Shown here one piece after another: positions 45,029-57,247 of a stretch of DNA of 64,000 nt. Location of the stretch: the NCBI GenBank assembly GCA_013368315.1, contig JAACJM010000031.1, positions 372,001-436,000 of the forward strand. Direction: 5' to 3'. Position numbers and translations under genes: made by a program. A model generated the notes under the pieces. The model saw only the letters and a list, made by a program, of their open reading frames with translations, ran no database searches and was not told the origin of the DNA. The stretch comes from Tetrapyrgos nigripes. Its lineage: Eukaryota; Basidiomycota; Agaricomycetes; Agaricales; Campanellaceae. Positions within the stretch are counted from its first letter, which is position 1, and every line of letters begins with the position of its first letter.

Positions 45029-48000
45029 AAGTCATCCCACTCTTAATCTGCACAAGGTACTCGTGGACATGCTACTACATCAGTGGACGCTCATATGCTC
45101 ATCTCCGAGTCTGATGCATGCTCATTGAAAACAGGACATCACTCGTAGCAATATAGTTAAGTTTGATGCTATATGCGCTAGTGATCGACCGAGTGAGTAA
45201 CAGTTCAACATTTAACGCTTCTCGGAATTCTGTTGGGCTCCGGGGCTGTACAGCTACCCCTACGTCTCGAAGACTGAAGCCTACCTTTGATCGTCGTAGT
45301 AGGCTTTTCATTGCTTTCAGCATTACCACACCGACAAAATTCTCGTCAGGATCGCTGTCTTGGCTGCCCTTGTCTGTGGTACGGCTATGACAATAGCGGC
45401 ATGCGCCGACACTTACATCGTGAGTTCCGTGATAACATGCTACCAGAATTCTTCCTTATTGTTGAATTTGAACACTCAGAATGCTGTCACCTTTCAAGGT
45501 AGGTAGACCTGAGTCTATGTTCTCTGATCTTCATTTGAAACTGATGCCTGCATATGGTGGACGGCGAAGGCGCAGAAAACATACCTGCTTTGCAGACACG
45601 ACACTGGTAAGACTATGGTTTTATGAAACTTCATTCAACAAGTTGTAAAGTCTGGCGATTGCAGGCCTAGAACTATATACCAGGTATTCATGTTGTATAG
45701 ATATTGGTCTTTGTAAGTATGCTCCAACTCTGTCTGTCTTTACAGACTACCCGACCTATTTTGGTTCAACTCAAGAACGCGAGGAAAAGTGGTGGTAATT
45801 GCTGTAGGACTTTTTATACTCTTGTCAGTGAGTCTCTCCTCGAGCCCCAAGAGTTCGAACTGTCCTTGATTTCAATAACTTCTTGACTATGGTCATTGTA
45901 CCGTTGGAACTCAGTATGAAGCTTGCAAGTGCAGAGTATCTCAGCATAATCATTCGGGTGTGTTCGCAATGCTCACGGACCAAAACTTTGCCTATGGTGA
46001 TGTACGTATACGTTCTTCGAGCTTACTATGCGGTGCCAGTGTCTCAAAGTTCACATATCCCGTTATCACCTGTCTATTTATGACATGTACAGTTTGTGGT
46101 TATCAAGCGCAATGGCGGCGGACCTGTCAATAGCCCCACTGTTGGTCTTGTATTATCGTCGGTGGGCCGATCGCGACGTTACGCTAAAGTCTTCCAGGGA
46201 GTGAGTAATCAGGAAAAACTCCAACTGAGAATTTGTACAATATACATACAAATGTTGTAGTAGCAGTAGTATGGTAGTCAAAATTTGAGAAAATTTGTCC
46301 AAACTCAGATGTATTTGGTTGTACTCTGCTGTATGTGTAGAATCATTGATTGACGTACTGAGATTTCTTTTTGCTATGGGTTGTACCAGTGATATGAGGG
46401 AATATGGGGAAAGGAGATGTGAATGTATTCCTACAGTACACAACACATAGAGCAGTATATAAATATTGACCAGTCTCATGTGTACCATTATCCATCCTCT
46501 GTTACAATGCGCTGACAAGTAATCCACTATCATCACAATCATGGCATCTATGCATGGTATTGACATCAGGAGCTGGGAGAAATAGACATAAAATAGTGTA
46601 CTCACCTCAGCAGGAGCTCTTCATCGTGTCCTATAGAAATAAGCTTGTATAAGGTGGCAAACCAAGTCGCGAATCATATTCCTGACCCAAAATTCACTTA
46701 CCCAGAGTGACTATTTGGTCAAATCTTTTTTGATTGTTCACTTGCTAAGATGTCAACGGCACGTAGACAATGACCAAGGTCGATGGAAAGCGTCTCGACA
46801 GCGTTGGCAACGCTCGGGCAATGTTATACCAGCCCTAAACTCGACTGTCAGTGTCTTTCTTCACTTTCTTAGCGTGATTCACAAATTTCATCTATCAGTA
46901 CCTACTGTAACCCGTAATACTGCCGTATACAGACCGTACCGTACCGTACGATGTTGGACGCAATCAGTATGGTACCTGTACAAATACTGCTGTATCAGTA
47001 TACTGTGCGAAAGGACTTGGAAAACTATGTAAATTGTGGTTTGAGCCTGGGGTACACTCTGACGGGTAAAGCAGAGGACTGAATAGTAAGGCAAATGAAA
47101 ATGTGTTCTTGAAGGGGAAACACGCCAGCTTGAGGGTATAAATTGACAGTTTGAGGGACTTGGAAGTTTTCGGTGCAATGAGAAGCGAAGATGTGGCTTG
47201 ATTGACGTCATTGACTGTACAGCTACACGTGTCTGAGTTTGAATACGCGATCACATGCGGACTTCCGTTGATTTTCGTCTGTGTCTTTCTTTCTTCCTTC
47301 CCTCCACCTATCCACTCCCTTTTTCAAAGTCTTCTGGTGTCTTCTTTCAAGACTACTCTTCTGTGCAAACAAATGGCCCATTGTTCCAACCCGCATCATT
47401 CTCCCCCTGCTTCCCAATGGCGGCGCATGACAGTTTAAAGTGAGTCTTTCCCATCTGCTAATCAGCCTTCATCGTGTATTAATACTGGTGGACCATTCTG
47501 TCCAGCTCTAGTGATGTGCCATATCTATGTCAGTCGTCATTGGAAGTCTTCAGCGCTGGGTATAGGTGCGCAATCTTTTCACTGTCATGTCAATCATCTG
47601 CTGATGTATTTGTTGTTATCTTTCTGCCTTCAAGTTGGGTTTGGTATGTCCGCACTGTATTCTATCTTGTGGTGTTTGTGTTGCAACTGCTGACTGGTGT
47701 GTCTGCCCAACATATGCCTCACTGCAATATTTATATTGATCACAGACTGCTCGACATACAGTTATCCCACCTCTGATGCTTACATGGCATGTACCTTGTA
47801 GAGCTGGTGGGCCCATTATACTCTCCCTTCATGTCGGCCGTTGATTGATCCTCTTTAATGTAGCGCGCCAATCTCCTTAAGGTGATGATATCTCGTTGAA
47901 CTGAGTTGGGACAGGAGATCATTGGCTGTTGTGTTATGGGTTGGTGTACATTATGTGTATGTACAAAGTGCCATGTATTAGGTATGCCAGTCAATATATA

Positions 48001-48822
48001 CATCCTGCTCTCTCTTCTATCTCTTTACTGCATTGTGTTCCATCCCGAAAACTGTGTCAGATCCTCGAGAATTGTTGTATTATTTCTTGTTATATCGGTA
48101 TGATATCCTGCATAATTCTTGTGAAATCTACAGGGGGGCTGATGGAAGTAGATGATATACTACCATATTGTAAAATTGGTATTTTTTCGCCACATTTCTG
48201 CCATTTACGTCAATATATAACCAAATTCTCAGATGAGGTCTTTCCTGATGGAGTACCATTTCCCCTTGCAACAACTTCAAGTTGCCATTGAATCCATTCA
48301 TCATTCATCATTGAATAGACTCGTTCACCGTCTGATAGCTCTCGCACTTAAAACTGGCTCTTTCACCGCTCTGACTGCAGTGCTAGCTCAGATAACTTTT
48401 CTGACTGATATCGGAAGTAATGGTATGTCTGGCTCATTAATATTCTCCCATCGTAAAACGTTGGCACTCACTACTTAATAATTATAATCTCCTCCCCAAA
48501 AATTGGCACAAATCCAACCAACCAACTCGACTCTCCGGAAAAAGTCACCTTGGTATTCACATACTGTATCAGCCGTATCTATTCATTGACGCTCTTATAC
48601 AACCTGAACATTCGTCACAAACTAATCAGGAATCCCACCGATGTTCGGAGTAGCTGTATACCTGACTTGAGGAGTTATACTAGGGGAACGATGGCGAGCA
48701 ACTTGGAGGACGTCCGAAAGAATTCGGAACCGAGGTTACAGAAACTTGGAATAGCTGGAAACACACTTGACGAGACTAGTATTACTAGTAGTAGAGAAAT
48801 GCTCCGGACAGTCGAGGGATGA
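45029..48822 (+). pseudogene. Seven-helix family copy D, pseudogene split by a transposon
   Basis: The plus strand carries exons 1-9 (about 45029-46200) and 10-11 (48315-48822) of the family, separated by a 2-kb insertion in intron 9. The start codon is lost (GAAGTCATCCCACT where others have ATGGATGCCACT), and the Trp codon of exon 2 is TAG (about 45150). Exon 3 (KILVRIAVLAALVCG) and the last exon (TYCISRIYSLTLLYNLNIRHK) are otherwise well kept. An upstream region with an inverted promoter box (CAACCCATCCAAATCAAGGA, 44804-44823) and a TATATATAG element (about 44937) is present. Confidence 0.8.
46208..48249. mobile_element. 2.04-kb DNA transposon, ~29-bp inverted repeats
   Basis: The left end ATCAGGAAAAACTCCAACTG and the right end (complement ATCAGGAAAGACCTCATCTG) match over about 29 bp, continuing GAGAATTTG. 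GAGTA occurs at 46203-46207 and 48251-48255, and a wider 8-bp window matches at 6 of 8 positions. It splits intron 9 of copy D. I recognise no transposase inside. A hAT relationship is possible. Confidence 0.75.
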
Positions 48823-48829
48823 TTTTCTA

Positions 48830-49030
48830 GTGTGCTCACACTCACTTACGCGCCGGACTTCAATGAAGCGAGGTGGCCAGACGCGCTACCAGACACGAGT
48901 CAAGCCAGGTACTCCATTCTAGGCCTGAATGCCCGGATTTCAACGTTCATTCCGAGCTTACGGCGGTCATCGATGGAGAGAGCGGGGCTTGTGGAGGAGT
49001 ATAAGAATGAATGTAAGCGAGTGAATTAAC
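48830..49030 (-). pseudogene. Repeated gene 3'-end fragment, copy 3
   Basis: The minus strand encodes YSSTSPALSIDDRRKLGMNVE, as in the fragments near 37.1 and 55.3 kb. It lies between copies D and E of the seven-helix family. Confidence 0.45.
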
Positions 49031-49188
49031 AATGAAAATGAGACGGGCGTTCAAGGCTCTTTGACGATGTCACTGGACATCCTCATCTTGTATTTACATA
49101 TTTATGTACTTCAGTCCATTTGAACTACCGAACCAGGACATTGTGAGTGCATCAAAGAATCATTATTACTCTACTGCGCGGTTCGAAG

Positions 49189-50964
49189 TCAAATTTCCCT
49201 ACTACTTATGTGTATGTTAGCAGTAATGACTCGACCTTTCTGCAACCTCGGTTCCACATTCGAGATTTCCCCCCCATTGCTCGTCACCGGCACCGTGACG
49301 CGACTGTCCGAGTAAGGTATATAGCTACTCCGAACAGTAGTGGCTGTCGTAATTAGCTTGCGACGAATATTGAGGTTGTACAAGAGCGTCAGTGAATAGA
49401 TACGGCCCATACAGTAGCCAAGCATCAAGCTGACTTCAATCCAAAAGTTCATCGAGGTCAAATGTCAATGTCCCATGCCAATGGAAATGAGAGGAGGGAG
49501 GATAGGACATAGGACATACCATTACTGTGGAGATCAGTCACAAAGGCTACAAGCGGCAGCACTGCAATCAGAGCAGTGACAGAGCCGGTTTTGAATGCGA
49601 GGGTGGCGAGACGGCGAACGAGTCTGAAAGAAAGGAATTTGTTCATCTTCTTAAGCAAATCGTTACAGAATTTGCCAAGTGGAAAGGACACTCACTTGGA
49701 TGAAGACCTGAGCGTCCTGTGACGTTCGGTCGCTCGATAATATAAGACCAAGAGTAGGGCGATTGATAGGTCTGCCACAATTGCGGTTGAAAACCACAAA
49801 CTATCGTAAGGGATAACAGGATAAGTTTGCGAGGTACGAGACACCACACAGAACCTGAAAGTACTTACATCACTGCAGGCAACATTTGTGTACGTAGAGC
49901 GTTACCCCGGGATTGGAGTAAAATGACAATGGTGGTGAGGTACAAGGTACTTGCAAACTTTTATGATGCCAGCCAGAGTTGGAATTATTGAGCATTATTT
50001 CACGATCAAGGGCAGCTACTCTTTAATCTTAAAAACAGTACTTACTGACGAGAGTATCAAAAGTCCTACTGCACTTGTAAGCACGTTTCTTCGCGTTCTT
50101 CAACCAGGCAAAACAGGTCAGATAATGAGTTGAATGCAGGTGAATTCAAAGCATACTTACAAGGACCAATATCTATGCAACATGAATATCTGCACGATCA
50201 ATGCAGAGATACCGGTGGTAGCCAGGTGTATGCTTCTAGGCCTGCGCAATCGCCGAACAGTAAGTTAATCGAATGGCGTTTCATTTTACTGAAATCATTT
50301 TCTTAGCTTACCATTGTTGCGTTTGTAGAGCGCCTACGTTTCCTGTGCCACCCACCATAATGCATCGAGTCAGCTTTTTCTTGAATCGAATTCGAAAAAA
50401 GAAAATAGAGGTACCGATCTATGTACCTACCTTGAAAGGTGACAGCATTCTAGTATATTTCGTATCCAAACGATTTGAAAAATTAGGAGTTGAGTATACG
50501 GTGCAACTGTGCAAATGTGCGACTCACCAAATAAACGTCAGCGCATTCTGCGACTATCGTAACCATATCACAGGTAAGGACAGTTAAAACAGCGATCTTG
50601 ATGAGAATTCTGTCGGTGTGGTAGTGGCGAAAGTAATACAAAGCCTAGACATAGCACATACTTGTATGTCAGTACTTATACGAGTTATGCGGCATACGAG
50701 CGATTGGCCTCAAGAGTCCAAGTCGAGAGCAGGCCCAGACTCTGACTCTGAAAACCATAAAATGTTCAGAAAATTTCTGTTACTCACTCGATCAATCACT
50801 AACACAAACAGCATCAAGTTCACCCATGTTCCGATGATGACTGCCCTGATGAACGATGGTCAATATACGTCAGCAATGAGATCAAACTCGGAGGGTCTGA
50901 GTAATCAAGTAGTAGGTAGCACGTACCCAATGACTTTGTGCAGATTGATATGAGCGGCATCCAT
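49189..50964 (-). CDS. Probable seven-helix membrane protein, family copy E (DUF6534-like)
   Basis: I followed all eleven exons: lengths 38, 58, 117, 19, 31, 81, 52, 89, 105, 104 and 245 nt sum to 939, giving 312 residues with no stop. Start at 50964 (MDAAHINLHKVIG), end at 49189 (ISSREI). Predicted helices: IIGTWVNLMLFVLVI, ILIKIAVLTVLTCDMVTIVA, ALIVQIFML, VLTSAVGLLILSS to YLTTIVILL, LWFSTAIVADLSIALLLVLY, TGSVTALIAVLPLVAFV and LGYCMGRIYSLTLLYNL. A basic segment follows helix 7. GTATAAATG at about 51228 (minus) is the likely TATA. Function unknown. Confidence 0.82.
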
Positions 50965-51442
50965 GACACTGTTTGAATTGGTCGTTTACAGTTCCCAGGA
51001 GGCCTAGGCTTCGGTTCCGCTAAATCCAACTTTGTTTCTTTGTTCGATGCAGCGCCCGGCGGGAGATGGGATTGGGCTCTGGCTTCCCAGTGGAAGAGGG
51101 AGATGCTCTGTAGGTAGAAGAGGGAAAGGGAGATTATGTAGGGAGGGAGAGAGACTATGTAGGTAGGGTAGGTATGGGGAAACTCGAGACAAGGCCAAGA
51201 GTTATTATAATTTCTCCGTCGGCTGGGACATTTATACGCAAACTTGTCAATGTCAATAGAAGACTTCCATTAGCAACGCTAGCGCTTTTTCAAATCTACA
51301 GTCACAATAAGTATGTATGTACTGCGTATCAATAACTACATACTATTGACATACTACATAAAGTCTGGGACAGCCAAATATCGACAATTTTGTTTGGTCC
51401 AGATCTATGTAGCGAGACATCGAATTTATAGTACTAATTCAT

Positions 51443-52440
51443 TAGGCTCGGTACCATCCGTTCTGATTCGAACTCCGCGCGATCGTTTGTCAGAACGGCT
51501 GGCATTTTTGGGCGTCGTTTTGGGAGCTTGGCGTGGGAGCGGGCACTTGGAATAATTTGTGTGTTTCTGCTGCTTCAAAAAAGCCTCCTGGCACAATTAC
51601 ACCCACACACACTGTTGAGACAGCTGAAGAAAGGTATCATTTTATAGACATACATCATGTAAATGGGGTCTGCTCTTAAGAAAGCGAAATATCACCATTT
51701 GAGCTGGGTACAGCCTTCTTTGGTCTAGAAATGGCCCAAAAAGAGCAAGTAGTCATCAGCGAAGGCAAGTACGCAGTCATAACAAAGAGAACATAGAAGA
51801 GGAACAGCCAAAGTGATGTCAGAGACAGCAAAAAGTCTGTTACAGCGTCTTTGAAGGGAGTGTTGAGCCAGTAGGGTTTGACAGTGGTCTCTGTTTGTGT
51901 AAAGGATTAGGTCAGCCTGCGATGAGACCCAACCTCCAACTGGACCAAAAGGCCACAATATTCGGTACGTGTGAATACCGTCGCAGGCGCTATATATGGA
52001 GTAACGGATCGTTACAGTTTGGCCTCGAAAACAGCTTGTTTGCACTTACCTCTATTCTAGCAGTTGCAGAAGCCTAGTAGAACAACAGGAAGAGCCATAA
52101 ACCCGTTACGACACGTTAGACAAGCATGCGAGCCTCTCGAAAGTTTTGCAGGATAGCTGGCAGGCATCAAGAGGAAACAGCGGAGAGCACAGAGCAAGGT
52201 ACACAATCATTTCAAATGTTGACAAAAGCCTTTTGAGGGGACGTGTTTGAGGTAGACAAGGAGAAAGGCGAGAAAGAACTTGGAAAGAACGTTTTGATGG
52301 TTGCGGGATGTTGGAATTTTCACCAAGTCCCCGCTCCCACGCCGAGCTCTCGAAACGACGTCCAAAAATACCAGTCTGTTGGGAGCAAGCCAATATTCAA
52401 TCTCCGCCATCTTGCGGACCAACAGACTGGCTTGCGAGAC
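51443..52440. mobile_element. 998-bp element with 11-bp target duplication (Mutator-like MITE?)
   Basis: TACTAATTCAT is duplicated exactly at 51432-51442 and 52441-52451. The terminal sequences are imperfectly inverted (TAGGCTCG and TAGTCTCG). A stronger inverted block lies about 65-115 bp inside each end (ATTTTTGGGCGTCGTTTTGG against ATTTTTGGACGTCGTTTCGA). A 106-codon minus-strand frame (51725-52045) has no known domain. Duplication length suggests a MULE derivative. Confidence 0.75.
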
Positions 52441-52872
52441 TACTAATTCATACCCTACTATTATACACTGTCCCCTTGATATGGATGCGGATCTGGATGC
52501 GTTTCATGTGTTATCAAAAGTTTAAAGTTTTCATGTTGAACGTTGGTTTCACGCGTAAGAACTTTGAATTGTAGGGGAGAGCCTGATGGGAAATGTGGCT
52601 GGTATACATATCATGATGCAGCTCGCTGCTCAGTCGCCTCTAGAGATCCAGCTTGCGGCTGCAGATACGGACAGGGGGAATATACGTTGTACTTGGGTAG
52701 TATGTAACTAGGCTCCTGCCAGGGACTCAAGGTTTTATACACAGTACAATCGAGACTCGACTCCCTCATGGCCCATACATTTCGGGAGACACCGAAATTC
52801 GGATCGTATCCGTATGTACCGTTCTGTCAGTTTACAGGTTTAACAGAGAGTGATTTCAAATCCGTCGCGGTT

Positions 52873-52953
52873 TAGACTCGAGCCAGTCACTTCTGCAACA
52901 AGCGGTTTGATCGACTTTCATCAAACCTTGCAGAAGTGACTGGCTCGAGTCTA
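52873..52953. repeat. Perfect 26-bp hairpin with nested stem, flanked by a 10-bp repeat
   Basis: Arms at 52873-52898 and 52928-52953 are perfectly complementary (TAGACTCGAGCC...). The 29-base spacer holds a second stem (GGTTTGAT, 52904-52911, with ATCAAACC, 52920-52927). GTCGCGGTTT occurs at 52864-52873 and 52954-52963. It looks like an ~80-bp foldback insertion. Confidence 0.85.
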
Positions 52954-53194
52954 GTCGCGGTTTTTGCTTTTAGCCTTTTTTTCGTCCAGGAAAGTATGCG
53001 TATGGTCTATGGTTTATGGGTTGCATAGGAGGGCTCAGAGAGTCGACTGTACATAGGCTGTAGCACAAGTTGCAATTAGGAAATGCCAAGCCGCGAGGTC
53101 CCAGCCATGACCATATATGTATGGCTTGAATTCAGCCTGTCAGGATGTCCCCGCGTTTTGCAGGGTCTTATGGTATTACTACGCCTCACTAAGG

Positions 53195-53830
53195 TCTAAT
53201 CATTGATAACTACAAACTGTCGACACCTAAGGGGGTAACGGTATAACTTTGTGAGCTACGAGACACCATCCCCCACTGCACAGAGCTTGAAGAGTCAAGG
53301 CTTTGAATTTAAGAACATGAACGTACTTGGATCAATTTCACCGTAGGCAAGGATGGTGTACGTGAAGTTTGAACCTGGGCTAAAGCCTAAGGGATTGGGG
53401 ATCGGAAAATTTGATGATGGTAAGGTACAAGGTATACTCCTTGCGAGTTTCAAAGATCATGCATATGCCAGCAGCTAGCAGCCAGCAGGCAGAGCGATTT
53501 AGTACATTTAGTTAATGATCCAGAGCCTGGGCAGCCACTCCGTGGAGTCTGCCAGTGCTTGAAAAGACGACTTGGACTTATTGCCAAGAACAAGAGCCTT
53601 ATCATAAGTCCTGTAGCACTTGACACTGCTTTCCTTCAGAACTTTTTTCAAGTCAGATAACAGATACATACTTGTAGTAAGTTGGCACATACTAGTATGT
53701 ACTCACAATGACCGATATCTATATGTACAACATGAATGCCTGCACGATCGCTGTAGAGATAATCATGCCAGTGGCCACGGAAACCAGGTACACGCTTCTA
53801 CATAGGCCTAAATATTTGAAAATTGAATGC
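53195..53830 (-). pseudogene. Seven-helix family relic G (middle exons)
   Basis: The minus strand still shows exon 6 (IISTAIVQAFMLY, about 53790-53730), a diverged exon 7 region (about 53645-53570) and the spacer before exon 9 (ACCTTACCATC..., about 53440). Exon 6 has a stop (TAG after CATA). Outer exons are missing. A dispersed palindrome-related repeat abuts at 53158-53195. Confidence 0.6.
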
Positions 53831-54180
53831 ACGCAGCCCCCCCGCAATCGTCGAAAGGTAAAACGTCAAGTTTATACTCGGATGGCGTTTCACGATAATC
53901 AAATAAAAATCAAATTCTAGTCTTCCTGCTAGTGCATATGCGTATTCGTATACGCCACCTTATCAGTTATGGGCCATAGGGGCCATAGGCCATGTCATGA
54001 TCCATGACTCGGATACATCCAGTCAGAATTGAATTCAACAACTTGAAAAGAGAGGTACCTATATACCAGTTTATGTCTTGTCATTTTTAAGGGAGGTGAG
54101 GTACTCGAACTTGGGGATGCATATGATGGTGGTGAATCTGTTGGTACATTACATAGAGCCGACTGATCATGCATCATGAT

Positions 54181-54513
54181 TCATGAGTCGTTGAGTCGTT
54201 GGGGTGCCAAGGAGACTCGAGTCAAACAGTCAAAAGAGTCAGGGAGACGCCAAAAATTTAGTTCGAAGCATTGCCTCGAATAATCGAATAAGTATCCCGC
54301 CTGCCCCTGCCCCTGCCCCTGTCCCTGGCCCTCTGCCTCTCCCCGTCCTTGTCCTTTGTCCCTGTCAGTGCCCGTCCCGTCTTCAGCAGACCGTGACGCG
54401 GAAGGAGCAAAGAGGTTCAAGTTATCCTCAAGTATATATCTAAATCTAATATCACTAATATCCAGCCTGGCCCTTCCTTCCATGTTTGGGTTTGGGTTCG
54501 GGTTGATGAACAT
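54181..54513 (-). CDS. Hypothetical Gly/Gln-repeat protein
   Basis: A 110-codon minus-strand frame, MFINPNPNPNMEGRARLDIS..., with a GQG-QGQGQGQ stretch arising from a GCCCCT hexamer run (54298-54345). Its N-terminal half resembles the fragment at 19968-20168. No domain or splice evidence, so it may be a remnant. Confidence 0.3.
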   Translation of the reverse strand: MFINPNPNPNMEGRARLDISDIRFRYILEDNLNLFAPSASRSAEDGTGTDRDKGQGRGEAEGQGQGQGQGQAGYLFDYSRQCFELNFWRLPDSFDCLTRVSLAPQRLNDS

Positions 54514-54519
54514 TGAAAT

Positions 54520-55280
54520 TTGAATTGAGCTTTTATAGCCTTTTCCTTTCCCCCTCCTAGCTCCTTTTCGTGAAAGTAATCATTAATCTTATTTAATCAT
54601 CATTTGGAATTTTGAGCCCCGTCTTCCGTCTTCGTCTGTGTTGGTCAATGACTCAATGTGGGGTCAGTATGTAGTACGTGAAGCGTGTTGAAGGAGGATA
54701 AGTAAAGGAGAGGTAAGGCCTGAGGCGGGAGTCGGGACTGTATGTATACGCGGCACGCCTCACATACTTACAGAGTGACTCGGAACGAGTGAACGAGTAT
54801 TAAGTATACGCTACCCAATTGCAAGTAATCTGTTATGAACAGCGTGCATACTCAGTATACGGAGTCCAAGTCAATTTGAGTCTTGAGATTCCCTTCAAGA
54901 CCATACGCATATGGATAGTACTCATGGTGTACGCAACTCAAAAAACCCAAGTCTTGACTATTTATCAACTATTTATTCAACTCTCAACTCTCTCTCATCT
55001 CTCCAAATGACAATGACAACAACAACTCTGCAAGTGGTATGACTCGACCCGTATCATACTTATATATCAAAATATCAAAATATACACAAGATACACCAGA
55101 TACACTCCTACGCTCCTATAGCTAGTCTCCTTCGATACCCACACCCACACCCACACCCCAACTCCTCTCCTCTACATCTTGGTATCTTAATCTTAATCTT
55201 AGTAAACCCTTCTTCCCCACCTCCCCTTCTTCCCCAACCCCCTCACTCAACTCAACAAAAACAAATTTCAACCCTCTAGC
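54520..55280. other. No gene recognised
   Basis: AT-rich and low-complexity sequence, including an ACCCAC repeat (55138-55160). Nothing supportable. Confidence 0.35.
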
Positions 55281-56010
55281 TTAAGGCTCTATATTAAGAT
55301 ACCCAGGCGCCCTCGCAGCCTCCTTCTCCCCCTTGAGCAAATTCTCAACATTTGTACCTAGACGTCGTCGATCGTCGACGGAGAGGGCGGGGGTTGTTGA
55401 GGAGTAGCCTAGTTCTGTTTTATTTTATTTTGCAAGTTTGGAAGGAGGGGTAAAGGAAGGAAAGGGAGGGGGGGTTAGTGTGAGTATGAATGAATAGACA
55501 ATGAGAACGAAACACGAAACATGAAAACGAAACCAAAACCAAAACGCCCCTTTCCCCCGCCCTCCCCTAGGGGCCTTCGCCAAAGAGGGTACGCACACGC
55601 ACTAGGCATCCCACCCCGTAATGGGGATGGGGATGGGGATTAAACAGAAACAGAAATAGACGCTAGACTGGGTAAGGAAAGACGAAACCCCTAAAACTGG
55701 GAAGTTGGAACACCCAACACCCAACCCAACCCAAATTCCTCAATCCAACCCCTTCCCTCCCCAACCGACTACCGATCCCCACCCCAACCCTACACCCAAC
55801 ACCCAAAAACGCGCGAAACCCAAAACCAAAACCAAAACCAAAACGAAGAAAAACACTCACTCAAACTCCCATACTGCAACGGTAAATAAGGCCTCGTTTT
55901 TGGGAGGGAGGATAGATCGAGGGGGTGGGGTGTACCGAGCCAGGCGGAGCGGGATTCGTGATCTCTGTGTTGGGGTCGGGGGAAGGATTAGAGGTGAGTG
56001 AGGGGCGGCA
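55281..56010 (-). pseudogene. Repeated gene 3'-end fragment, copy 2
   Basis: The minus strand encodes YSSTTPALSVDDRRRLGTNVE...LKGEKEAARAPGYLNIEP with a stop near 55283, the best preserved of three copies (others near 37.1 and 48.9 kb). 55870-55960 repeats 37340-37430. A (CCAAAA)n run lies at 55813-55840. The upstream exons could not be placed. Confidence 0.5.
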
Positions 56011-56527
56011 GGGGGTTAAGGGGGAAAGGGGGAGAACGTCAGCATGAGCATTGAGGGAAAGGAAGGAAGAAAGACGTACTTTCTCTGTTTGTTTGTTTTT
56101 TGTTTTCACGATGACGAGTTGAGTTGGTCATGTTGCAGTTGACGTTGAGGTTGACGATAGGTGTAGAGGCGACGAAAGACAAAGAGGTGACAAAGGAATA
56201 AGATATGAGAAAGAGTAGGGGGGAAGAACTCACTTCTTCTCTCGTTATTGGATGGACCAGGATGCTGTAAGGAAAGATAGGTTACTCCGACGTGTCTGTG
56301 AAAAGGCCGACTCAAACACACCTCAAACGACCTCTATTCAAACACAAATACGAAAACACCGATGCAAAAGTCTCAGTGGGGACCCATATCTCGTAGGACC
56401 CTGTGGGGAGGACACGGTCAGTCAGTCAGCATAAGACTCATGAGAGGCCACACACCTATAGGATGAGGTCCCACCGGCTCAGTATTAACACGAAACAACG
56501 GAACAGCGACAAACGCTCCCTCCCTTC

Positions 56528-56935
56528 TCAATCGTAACACAGCGTCTCGCAGTTCAAGGGCAGCGTGATGCTCGTCTGCGTTTTTTTGGTGAAAGTAGAT
56601 GTGGAAGTGCCATTCTCTGGGTTAACACTGGGATGAGGACGAGGATGGGTGGATGGATAGACGACTTGCTTTACTTCAGACTCCAAAACCTGAGACATGT
56701 CAGTGGATGGAGATATTCTGGTATGGCCACCACCGCTGGTAATGACACTGGGGTTGTTGGGACTGCTGTCCATTCTGTCCATTGCTGCGGAGGTGAGGAT
56801 GAGGAACGGACCAGACAGAGACAGACAGATACGCGACGGCAGCCTAGACCTTACGTTAGCAAAAGTTTTTGTTTGGTCTTGTGTGTCGACACCTTCGCTT
56901 CTCCTTCCCAACTCCTGCATCTGCTGAAGAATCAA
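56528..56935 (-). CDS. Hypothetical protein fragment, partly duplicated at 61.4 kb
   Basis: A 135-codon minus-strand frame (MILQQMQELGRRSEGVDTQ ... MDRMDSSPNNPSVITSGGGHT). About 170 bp (56718-56890) recur at 61388-61560 with ~85% visual similarity, including GTTGTTGGGACTGCTGTCC. The second copy lies just downstream of family copy F. No domain recognised. It could be part of a larger spliced gene. Confidence 0.35.
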   Translation of the reverse strand: MILQQMQELGRRSEGVDTQDQTKTFANVRSRLPSRICLSLSGPFLILTSAAMDRMDSSPNNPSVITSGGGHTRISPSTDMSQVLESEVKQVVYPSTHPRPHPSVNPENGTSTSTFTKKTQTSITLPLNCETLCYD

Positions 56936-57247
56936 GATGGGCAGGGACAGGTAAAAGCTTTCAGGAGCCTGGGTATTGACCCTTTCAAAAAAATTCCAAG
57001 TGCTCAGAGTAATTAACTATAGTCAAGCTATAACCTATAGTGCTCTCGAGTCTACTCATATCCTCTCGAGCAAGTCGTGGCCCTCGCCATACCCGGGTCC
57101 ATCTTCCAAGTTCAAGTTCCCCCTACCACCTACTCCACAGAGGTCTCAGACTCTCGATCGTATACAATTCTGACGTAGCCGTGCAGCTTTCATGGAAAAA
57201 GGCGTCCAGATCTATATGTATATGTACCATCCGGTGCGGGGTCCACC

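Noticed and set aside
47202..48291. Several short frames within 46208-48249 as a transposase
   Set aside because: None shows a DDE, BED or hAT dimerisation pattern, and frames overlap on both strands without continuity.
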